A stretch of DNA of 10,821 bases from GCA-020356105 sp041602815 (GTDB taxonomy: Bacteria > Pseudomonadota > Alphaproteobacteria > UBA8366 > JADFVY01): assembly GCA_041602815.1 (NCBI GenBank), contig JBFIFO010000138.1, forward strand, positions 1 through 10,821, read 5' to 3'. Each line of letters opens with the position of its first letter. Position 1 is the first letter of the stretch. The notes under the pieces are model-generated. The model did no database searches. It saw only the letters and a list, made by a program, of their open reading frames with translations, and had not been told where the DNA came from. A program made the position numbers and the translations under genes. Positions 5,926 through 10,821 of the stretch are shown here, in pieces.

Positions 5926-7310
5926 CGATCCCTCCGGTTTGCCAGCGCACCGAGGGTCACCGGCCGCGCCGGCGGCCGCACCCGCATCGGGGCGGGGTCG
6001 GTATCGATGCCGTATTCCGGCACCGCGCGCAGGCAGGTCCGCCCGCCGCACGGTCCCATGCCGGCGCGGGTCTGCCGCTTGATGGCATCGAGGTCCTCGT
6101 GCCGCCCCTGCGCACCCGCCGCCAGGATCGCGCCGGCGGGCACGCTTTCGCAGCGGCAGAGGGTCATATCCCGGTGCACCGGCCACCACAGGCCCTGCGG
6201 CAGCGCGAGGGTCCCGGCAACGGCCCGCTGGAAGGCGCGGAGGCGTTTGCGTTCGGCCACGGCGTCGCGGATGTCGGCGGCCGACTCATCGAACGCGGCG
6301 CCCAGGGCGGCGGCGGCTGCGGCGGCGCCGGCGATGCGGCCTTCGGCCGCCGCGTTGAGGGCGCCGCGCAGTCCGGCCCCGTCGCCGGCGACGAACACCC
6401 CCGGCGCAGCGGTGCGCCCGAACCCGTCCCTCACCGGCAGCCAGCCGCCGCGCACCGCATCGTAGCGCGTCGCGGCGCCGGCCATCCGGGCAAGCTCCGA
6501 ATTCGCCGTGAAGCCGAAATTCATGCCGACCCAGTCGACGTCGAAGGTCCGCTCGGTGCCCGCCGCGGGCTCTCCCCGCCGGGTCGGCAGCGCCAGCACC
6601 AGCCGCGCCACGCGCCCCTCGCCCTCTGCCCGGACCGGCCGCCAGCCGGCCATCACCGGCACGCCGGCCCGCTTCAGCGTCTCGAAGTAGTCCATACCCT
6701 CACGCAGGATATCGCGCCCCTGCCACAGCGCCAGCGGGTGGCGCAGCATCGCTCGCAGGCTGCGCGCCAGCGCGACGCCCGCCACCTCGGCCCCGGCGCG
6801 GACGAGCTGGGCCGCCACGGCGACCGGCAGCGGCCCGGTCCCGACGATCAGGATCCGCCCCGGCGGGATAACCCCCTGCTCCTTCAGCAGCGCCTGCAGC
6901 CCGCCCGCATACATCACCCCGGGCAGGGTCCAGCCGGGGAAGGGGAGGGGGCGCTCGCTCACCCCGGTCGCCAGCACCAGCGCGCCGGGCCTGAGCGCCG
7001 CTGAGCCCTCGTCGTCGGCGATGTGCAGCTCCGGGCCGGGGAAGACCGCGTAGGCGGCGGTGCCGGGCCGGTAGTCGATCCGGTCGGCCACCTCGGCGAA
7101 AGCGTCGAGCACGGCCCGCTTGCGCGCCGCCTCGCCGGGCGGGACGAACTCGCCCGGCTCGATGCCGGCAGACGGCTGGCGGTAGATCTGGCCGCCGGGG
7201 CGCGGCGCCTCGTCGATCAGCGTGACCCACGCGCCGCGCCGATGCGCCGCGACCGCCGCCATCAGCCCGGCGGGGCCGGCGCCGACGATGGCGACATGGC
7301 CGCCGCTCAT
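5922..7310 (-). CDS. FAD/NAD(P)-binding, BFD [2Fe-2S] subunit (HcnB/OoxA-like)
   Basis: The 462-residue protein has two dinucleotide-binding folds, 'IVGAGPAG' (8-15) and 'ILIVGTGPLP' (153-162). Between and after them are 'VLATGVSERPLPFPG' (112-126) and 'GVFVAGDGAGLRGALNAAAEG' (304-324), as in pyridine-nucleotide disulphide reductases. The C-terminal domain carries C385-x-C387-x33-C421-x4-C426, a BFD-like [2Fe-2S] site. This combination identifies the alpha subunit of HcnB/OoxA/hydroxyproline-dehydrogenase-type enzymes. It probably passes electrons between the DAO subunit and the ferredoxin-like subunit or quinone pool. Start ATG 7310 overlaps the preceding stop (ATGA). The ribosome site is weak (GCGGGT), so translation likely depends on coupling. 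Its own stop overlaps the TTG of the next gene. Confidence 0.88.
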   Translation of the reverse strand: MSGGHVAIVGAGPAGLMAAVAAHRRGAWVTLIDEAPRPGGQIYRQPSAGIEPGEFVPPGEAARKRAVLDAFAEVADRIDYRPGTAAYAVFPGPELHIADDEGSAALRPGALVLATGVSERPLPFPGWTLPGVMYAGGLQALLKEQGVIPPGRILIVGTGPLPVAVAAQLVRAGAEVAGVALARSLRAMLRHPLALWQGRDILREGMDYFETLKRAGVPVMAGWRPVRAEGEGRVARLVLALPTRRGEPAAGTERTFDVDWVGMNFGFTANSELARMAGAATRYDAVRGGWLPVRDGFGRTAAPGVFVAGDGAGLRGALNAAAEGRIAGAAAAAAALGAAFDESAADIRDAVAERKRLRAFQRAVAGTLALPQGLWWPVHRDMTLCRCESVPAGAILAAGAQGRHEDLDAIKRQTRAGMGPCGGRTCLRAVPEYGIDTDPAPMRVRPPARPVTLGALANRRDR

Positions 7311-7591
7311 CCGGGACCCGCCTGCGTTTCCACGACCATGCCGGGCCGCGCCTCGGTGCGGCAGGCGCGCATGTTGGGCTCGCCGTCGATGACACAGCGG
7401 CACTCCCAGCAGACGCCGATCTGGCACACTGGCCCGCGCCTCGTTCCGTCCCCGGCAATGCGGACGGCGGGAATGCCGGCGGCGATCAGTGCCGCGCCGA
7501 CGCTCTCGCCGGCAAAGGCCTCGACCGGGCGCCCGTCGAACCGGAAGGTGAAGGGCTCGCCGGCGCGGCGGCCGATCCGCCCGCCGGTCAT
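7307..7591 (-). CDS. [2Fe-2S] ferredoxin-like subunit (HcnA/OoxC-like)
   Basis: The 94-residue protein has a ubiquitin-like ferredoxin N-terminus ('FTFRFDGRPVEAFAGESVGAAL', from about residue 14). A plant-type cluster motif follows: C56-x4-C61-x2-C64-x12-C77, with an additional Cys66. Length and motif match the small gamma subunit of HcnABC-type dehydrogenases and the N-terminal module of heterotetrameric sarcosine oxidase alpha. It would be the electron-transfer subunit joining the two larger flavoproteins encoded next. Start ATG 7591 overlaps the regulator stop (ATGA), with GGAG about 10 bases upstream. Confidence 0.88.
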   Translation of the reverse strand: MTGGRIGRRAGEPFTFRFDGRPVEAFAGESVGAALIAAGIPAVRIAGDGTRRGPVCQIGVCWECRCVIDGEPNMRACRTEARPGMVVETQAGPG

Positions 7592-8295
7592 CGCAGCACC
7601 ACTCCGGCTGCCAGGTTCTGCTGCAGGAACATCATCAGTCGCGACTGGAACAGCGCCGCGTGGGCATGGCCGAGCGAATCCGCACGGTCGGCATCGCGCG
7701 CCGCGATCGCCTCGGCAATCGCGCGGTGGTCGGCGACGATCCTGGCGATATGTGCGTCCGCGCCGTCGCCCGCGGGATCGTAGGCGAAGGGAATGCGCAG
7801 CAGCCGCATGCCCTGGTCCAGCAGCCGCACGTAATGGCCGGCGACATAGCGGTTCTGTGCCGCCTCGGCGACGGCGGCATGGAAGTCGCGGTTGCGCTCG
7901 GTCATCGCCATCGCGTCGCCGCCGGGAACCGACTCCTCGAAGGCGTCGCGCGCCGCTCCGATGCGGTCCAGGTCTGCCCGCGTCCGGCGCAGTGCCGCGA
8001 ACCGGTTGACGGCCCGCTGCGCAAGATCGAGCGCCTCGATGTAACGCGGCGTGTCGGCGAGGTCGAGCGGCGCCACCTTGGCGCCCCGGTTCGGGAGCAG
8101 CACGACGAGCTCGTCGGCGGCGAGGCGGATCAGCGCCTCGCGCACCGGCGTGCGCGACAGGCCGAGCCGCGCCACCAGCCCGGCCTCGTCCAGGTCCTGC
8201 CCCGGCGCCAGCTCGAGGCCGAGGATCTCGCGGCGCAGGGTGTCATACGCGTGGGCCGCGCCGGTGCCCCGTGCGTGTATCTGCACGGACGTCAT
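7588..8295 (-). CDS. GntR-family regulator with FCD domain
   Basis: The 235-residue protein has an N-terminal winged helix (about 15-75). 'YDTLRREILGLELAPGQDL' is at 17-35 and the recognition segment 'GLSRTPVREALIRL' at 45-58, both standard for the FadR/VanR branch. The C-terminal FCD domain is all-helical, with metal-ligand candidates around Asp137/His139 ('RDFHAAVAEA'), His190 ('DHRAIAEAI') and His210/His212. FCD ligands are usually small organic acids, so the pathway substrate or product is the likely effector. Start ATG 8295 overlaps the mttB-like stop (ATGA), with GAGGA about 6 bases upstream. The frame extends to 8454, but only inside the preceding gene. Placement of the regulator inside the operon suggests feedback control. 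Confidence 0.88.
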   Translation of the reverse strand: MTSVQIHARGTGAAHAYDTLRREILGLELAPGQDLDEAGLVARLGLSRTPVREALIRLAADELVVLLPNRGAKVAPLDLADTPRYIEALDLAQRAVNRFAALRRTRADLDRIGAARDAFEESVPGGDAMAMTERNRDFHAAVAEAAQNRYVAGHYVRLLDQGMRLLRIPFAYDPAGDGADAHIARIVADHRAIAEAIAARDADRADSLGHAHAALFQSRLMMFLQQNLAAGVVLR

Positions 8296-9833
8296 CGGAC
8301 GTCCTCGGGCAGCTCCGCCTCGCGGCGGCGGATGAAATCGCGCAGCGCCTCGTCCGCGGCGGGGTCGAGCGGCGGCGCCTCGTAGCGCGCCAGCATCTCC
8401 TCGCAGCGGACCAGCGCCCGCGCGTTGGCGTCGAGCGATCCCTCCGCGGCCCATTGGTCCCAGCTGTTGTTGTCCAGCAGCTCGGGCATGAAGAAGGCGG
8501 TCCGGAAATTCGCCCGGGTATGAGCGGTGCCAAGATAGTGATCCCCCGGCGACACCTCGCGCAGTGCGGCCATGGCGTCGGCGAGGTCGTCGAGCCTGAC
8601 CCCCTCGCCGAAGCGGTAATACATTTCCAGCTGTTCCGCATCGAGCAGGAATTTGGCGAAGCTCGCGGTCATGCCTCCTTCCAGCCAGCCCGCCGCGTGC
8701 AACACGAAATGCGCTCCGGCCAGCAGCACAGACTGCATTGTCATGCCGGCCTCGTAGGCGGCCTGCGCGTCGACCAGCTTGGAGCCCGCGGTCATGCCGC
8801 TGGACCGCCAGGGCAGGCGGTAGCGCCGCGCCATCTGGCCGACCATGAAGTTCATCAGGCTGATTTCCGGCGTGCCGGCCATCGGCGCACCCGAGCGCAT
8901 CGACACCGTGGCGAGGAACTGGCCGTAAATCATCGGTGCGCCCGGCCTGACGAGTTGCGAGAAGGCGATGCCCGCCAGCGCCTCGGCGTTCAGCTGCGCC
9001 ACCGCACCGACGCTGCTGGCCGGCGTGCTGGCCCCGGCGAGGACGAACGGCGAGAGCAGGACGGGCTGGTTGTGGCGCGCATAGACCTTGACCGCATCAA
9101 GCATGGTTGCGTCCCAGACGCGCGGGGAGTTGCAGTTGCAGACCGACACCATCACCGGATTCTCGCGCACGAAGGCATCGCCGAACACGATCCCGGCCAT
9201 GGCGACGGTATCCTCGGCGCGCTCCTTCGCCGTGGTCGCCCCCATGAACGGCTTGTCCGAGTATCGCAGGGCGCTGTGGGCGATGTGCAGGTGACGGCGC
9301 GGCACGGCAACATCGACCGGCTCGCAGGTGATGCCGCCGGTCAGGTGCAGCGCCGGCAGCATGTAGGCCAGCTTGTGGAAATCCTCGAGATCGGCGAGCG
9401 TGCTGTAGCGCCGCGTTTGCGCGCGGTCGAGCACGTAGGGCGAGCCGTAGGTCGGAGCGAACACGGTGTGGCGACCGCCGATGCGCACGCTGCGCTCCGG
9501 ATTGCGGGCGTGCAGCGTGAATTCCTCCGGCGCCTGCGCGACGAGGCCGAGCAGCAGCGTGCGCGGAATGCGCACGCGCTGGCCGTCGACTTCGGCGCCC
9601 GCCTGCCGCCAGGCGTCCAGCGCCTCTCCGTCGCGGAAATCGATCCCCGCCTCCTCGAGGATCTTCATCGACTCCTCGTGGATCAGCTCCACGCCTTCGG
9701 CGTCGAGCACCTCGTAGAGCGGGATGTTGCGCACCAGCGTCGGCAGCGAAACGACCGGCGTTGCCAGCCGCTCCTTGCGTCGCGCCGCCCGCCCGCGGCG
9801 CCGGGTCTCACGCGTGTCTGCGGGCGTGTTCAT
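8292..9833 (-). CDS. MttB-superfamily corrinoid methyltransferase, non-pyrrolysine
   Basis: The 513-residue protein has the length and core motifs of the trimethylamine methyltransferase superfamily: 'YEVLDAEGVELIHEESMKILEEAGIDF' (40-66), 'HARNPERSVRIGG' (108-120), 'TYGSPYVLDRAQTRRYSTLADLEDF' (128-152) and 'CNCNSPRVWD' (232-241). MttB itself needs pyrrolysine encoded by an in-frame TAG. Here the frame runs uninterrupted, placing it with the non-Pyl members. Characterised ones (MtgB, MtpB, MtcB) demethylate glycine betaine, proline betaine and carnitine, passing the methyl to a corrinoid protein. No corrinoid protein or RamA activase is in the window. The first 25 residues are basic and probably disordered. 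Start ATG 9833 has AGGGAA about 7 bases upstream; an in-frame start at 9881 is unlikely. It heads the five-gene operon and supports a methylated-amine catabolic role. Confidence 0.88.
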   Translation of the reverse strand: MNTPADTRETRRRGRAARRKERLATPVVSLPTLVRNIPLYEVLDAEGVELIHEESMKILEEAGIDFRDGEALDAWRQAGAEVDGQRVRIPRTLLLGLVAQAPEEFTLHARNPERSVRIGGRHTVFAPTYGSPYVLDRAQTRRYSTLADLEDFHKLAYMLPALHLTGGITCEPVDVAVPRRHLHIAHSALRYSDKPFMGATTAKERAEDTVAMAGIVFGDAFVRENPVMVSVCNCNSPRVWDATMLDAVKVYARHNQPVLLSPFVLAGASTPASSVGAVAQLNAEALAGIAFSQLVRPGAPMIYGQFLATVSMRSGAPMAGTPEISLMNFMVGQMARRYRLPWRSSGMTAGSKLVDAQAAYEAGMTMQSVLLAGAHFVLHAAGWLEGGMTASFAKFLLDAEQLEMYYRFGEGVRLDDLADAMAALREVSPGDHYLGTAHTRANFRTAFFMPELLDNNSWDQWAAEGSLDANARALVRCEEMLARYEAPPLDPAADEALRDFIRRREAELPEDVR

Positions 9834-9888
9834 CGCTGTTTCCCTGCGCTGAAGAAATGTCCCGTCACCCGGCACGAGCACCGAGCGA

Positions 9889-9931
9889 CCTCATGCTTCG
9901 AGACGGCGCTCCGCGCCTCCTCAGCATGAGG
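9889..9931 (-). repeat. 43-base palindromic repeat, copy A
   Basis: Outer arms CCTCATGCT and AGCATGAGG pair perfectly (9 bases). The inner stem is GGCGC-TCC-GCGCC. The homology extends 6 bases leftward as GAGCGA (9883-9888). The strand is given relative to copies B, D and E, which read CCTCATGCTGAGGAG on the plus strand. A and B face each other across 15 bases. Confidence 0.9.
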
Positions 9932-9946
9932 CTCCAGCATTTGTGC

Positions 9947-9989
9947 CCTCATGCTGAGGAGCGGCGGAGCCGCGTCTCGAAGTATGAGG
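9947..9989 (+). repeat. 43-base palindromic repeat, copy B
   Basis: This copy reads CCTCATGCTGAGGAG through CGTCTCGAAGTATGAGG. In the orientation of copy A the inner stem is GCGGC-TCC-GCCGC, so bases have changed on both sides and pairing is kept. The copy lies 13 bases beyond the 3' end of the GIY-YIG gene. The outer flank, TTGCT, has diverged from TCGCTC. Confidence 0.9.
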
Positions 9990-10002
9990 TTGCTGGGTGT
10001 GG

Positions 10003-10317
10003 TCATGGTTGACCTTCCCCGATCAACTTTTGTTTCGCCCCCCGCTTCGACAGCTCCTGCACCAACTCCAGATCCCCCGCGATCAGCGCTTCCTTCTTCG
10101 CCCGGCTCCAGCCCTTCAGCTGCCGCTCGGCGGCGATGGCGTCGGTGATGCGGTCGAAGTCCTGGGACCAGACCAGTTCCACCGGCCGCCGGGCCACGGT
10201 ATAGCCACCGTAGACGCCGCTGTTGTGCTCGGCCACGCGCACTTCGAGCGACGTACGGATGCTACCGACATAATAGCTGCCATCCGCGCAGCGCAGGATG
10301 TAGACGAAGGCGTTCAT
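10003..10317 (-). CDS. Small GIY-YIG nuclease
   Basis: The 104-residue protein is one GIY-YIG domain of the small YhbQ-like group. The two signature triplets are VYI (5-7) and YVG (16-18). The catalytic arginine is Arg27 in 'LEVRVAEHNSG', and the metal-binding glutamate is Glu64 in 'AIAAERQLKGWSRAKKEALI'. All expected active-site residues are present, so it may be an active DNA endonuclease. There is no separate DNA-binding domain. I chose ATG 10317 because the family begins 'M..(F/Y)VYIL'. GTG 10335 would add six residues. Neither start has a strong ribosome site. The gene sits between repeat copies B and C, only 13 and 25 bases from them. It separates hyuB from the mttB-like operon on the same strand, with no evident metabolic link. 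Confidence 0.9.
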   Translation of the reverse strand: MNAFVYILRCADGSYYVGSIRTSLEVRVAEHNSGVYGGYTVARRPVELVWSQDFDRITDAIAAERQLKGWSRAKKEALIAGDLELVQELSKRGAKQKLIGEGQP

Positions 10318-10342
10318 CGGTGTGGGACCCGGCACCGAGCGA

Positions 10343-10385
10343 CCTCATACTTCGAGACGGCGCTCCGCGCCTCCTCAGCATGAGG
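10343..10385 (-). repeat. 43-base palindromic repeat, copy C
   Basis: This copy is identical to copy A except for one base (position 7, G to A), with the same inner stem GGCGC-TCC-GCGCC. The left flank CACCGAGCGA also matches that of copy A, preceded by CCGGCA in both apart from a 5-base difference. It lies 25 bases upstream of the GIY-YIG start codon and faces copy D across 24 bases. Confidence 0.9.
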
Positions 10386-10409
10386 CATTGAAATACCGAG
10401 GTGTTGGAG

Positions 10410-10452
10410 CCTCATGCTGAGGAGGGCCGCAGGCCCGTCTCGAAGTGTGAGG
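10410..10452 (+). repeat. 43-base palindromic repeat, copy D
   Basis: Same orientation as copies B and E. In the orientation of copy A the inner stem is GGGCC-TGC-GGCCC, again fully paired although different from A and B. The outer arm AGTGTGAGG pairs with CCTCATGCT through two G-T (G-U in RNA) wobbles. It is followed by TCGCTC, the complement of the GAGCGA flank of A and C. Confidence 0.9.
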
Positions 10453-10493
10453 TCGCTCCGCCTCCCCTCGACACGCGGACACAAGCGGCGGAG

Positions 10494-10536
10494 CCTCATG
10501 CTGAGGTGGGCCGACGGCCCGTCTCGAAGTGTGAGG
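10494..10536 (+). repeat. 43-base palindromic repeat, copy E
   Basis: Same arms as copy D. In the orientation of copy A the inner stem is GGGCC-GTC-GGCCC, so only the loop and one arm base differ from D. It ends 12 bases before the 3' end of the hyuB-like gene, so it lies directly behind that gene's stop codon. TCGCTC follows, as in D. Confidence 0.9.
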
Positions 10537-10548
10537 TCGCTCGGCCGC

Positions 10549-10821
10549 TCAGTCATCGGACAAATCTCCCATCGGTTCGGCGCCGTAGTTCTCTTGCAGA
10601 TAGTCATGAGTGAACTTCCCGCTCACCCGGTCCTCGGCCAGCGCCTCTGGGTCGCGCTCCCTCGGGTCGCCCCAGCCGCCGGCGCCGGGGGTCTCGACGA
10701 CGATGCGCTGCTCCGGCGTCACCGTCACGCCGGACGGCTTGTCGTCGAGGCGCCGTGGCGCCATGGCGCCATCTTGGAGGAGGAACCGCCCGCTGCCGCC
10801 GGGCCGCCCGCCCGCGAGCCC
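10549..10821 (-). CDS. Hydantoinase B/oxoprolinase-family protein, C-terminal end
   Basis: Only the last 90 residues are visible; the frame is open to the window edge, so the 5' part lies outside. The tail is characteristic of HyuB/N-methylhydantoinase B: 'GGRPGGSGRFLL' near the edge, then 'RIVVETPGAGGWGDPRERDPEAL', the glycine-rich strand-turn followed by the 'GDP..RDPEAV' element, and a short helical 'YLQENYG' end. The full-length enzyme works with HyuA in ATP-dependent opening of hydantoin or 5-oxoproline rings. One known branch (N-methylhydantoin) leads toward sarcosine. It lies on the same strand as the mttB-like operon but is separated from it by the repeats and the GIY-YIG gene, so a shared pathway is possible but unproven. 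Confidence 0.88.
   Translation of the reverse strand, partial: GLAGGRPGGSGRFLLQDGAMAPRRLDDKPSGVTVTPEQRIVVETPGAGGWGDPRERDPEALAEDRVSGKFTHDYLQENYGAEPMGDLSDD

Noticed and set aside
4738..6465. Long plus-strand open frame of 575 codons
   Set aside because: It is antisense to the DAO subunit and part of the FAD/NAD(P) subunit, both clearly recognisable. High GC leaves long stop-free frames opposite real genes, and its translation resembles no protein.
6099..7004. Plus-strand open frame of 301 codons
   Set aside because: It is antisense to the FAD/NAD(P) subunit, whose motifs are unambiguous.
8292..9833. Pyrrolysine-containing MttB
   Set aside because: The reading frame has no internal TAG, so there is no sign of pyrrolysine.
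8271..9929. Plus-strand open frame of 552 codons
   Set aside because: It lies opposite the MttB-family gene and is rich in His, Arg and Ala, as expected for the complement of GC-rich coding sequence.
9883..10542. CRISPR-like array
   Set aside because: The copies occur in both orientations, the spacers range from 15 to over 350 bases, and no cas genes are present.
9883..10542. Conventional insertion sequence
   Set aside because: There is no transposase and no single pair of terminal inverted repeats with target duplication that I can define. The only enzyme is the GIY-YIG protein.
1..10821. tRNA, rRNA or riboswitch genes
   Set aside because: I saw no cloverleaf, rRNA-like stretch or recognisable riboswitch core. 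No cobalamin riboswitch is evident before the MttB-like gene.

Overview
The window looks like chromosome of a high-GC alphaproteobacterium. Codons are strongly GC-rich in the third position. Several families are typical of that class: a PmtA-like methyltransferase, a GlpR-type DeoR repressor, a non-pyrrolysine MttB-family methyltransferase, and an HcnABC/opine-oxidase-type dehydrogenase. A CCTCATGCTGAGGAG palindromic repeat also fits. The exact genus cannot be fixed from the sequence.

Layout. Positions 1-300 carry no convincing gene. A beta-propeller (NHL-type) lipoprotein gene (301-1419, +) converges on a TetR regulator (1447-2058, -) across a GC hairpin. The TetR gene is divergent from an unknown 149-residue protein (2223-2672, +), and the shared intergenic region holds three GAAC-N3-GTTC palindromes. 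Then come a PmtA-like methyltransferase with an extra N-terminal membrane segment (2793-3671, +) and glpR (3838-4608, +). Operator-like TTTTCG/CGAAAA half-sites lie on both sides of glpR. Downstream of glpR there is a promoter/operator-like block and a good terminator, but no glp structural gene.

From 9833 down to 4789 runs a tightly packed minus-strand operon of five genes: MttB-family methyltransferase, GntR/FCD regulator, [2Fe-2S] subunit, FAD/NAD(P) plus [2Fe-2S] subunit, and DAO-family FAD subunit. All four junctions are 4-base stop/start overlaps (ATGA three times, TTGA once). The natural reading is catabolism of a quaternary or N-methylated amino acid (a betaine-like substrate): a corrinoid-dependent demethylase first, then a heterotrimeric membrane or soluble amine/imino-acid dehydrogenase. 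The substrate is not determined.

Upstream of that operon on the same strand is the 3' end of a hydantoinase B (HyuB) gene that runs off the right edge. Between hyuB and the mttB-like gene sits a small GIY-YIG nuclease gene bracketed by five copies of a 43-base imperfect palindrome. Their inner stems differ by compensatory changes. This nuclease-plus-repeat block looks like a module inserted into, or expanded within, a catabolic locus. It is the most unusual structure in the window.
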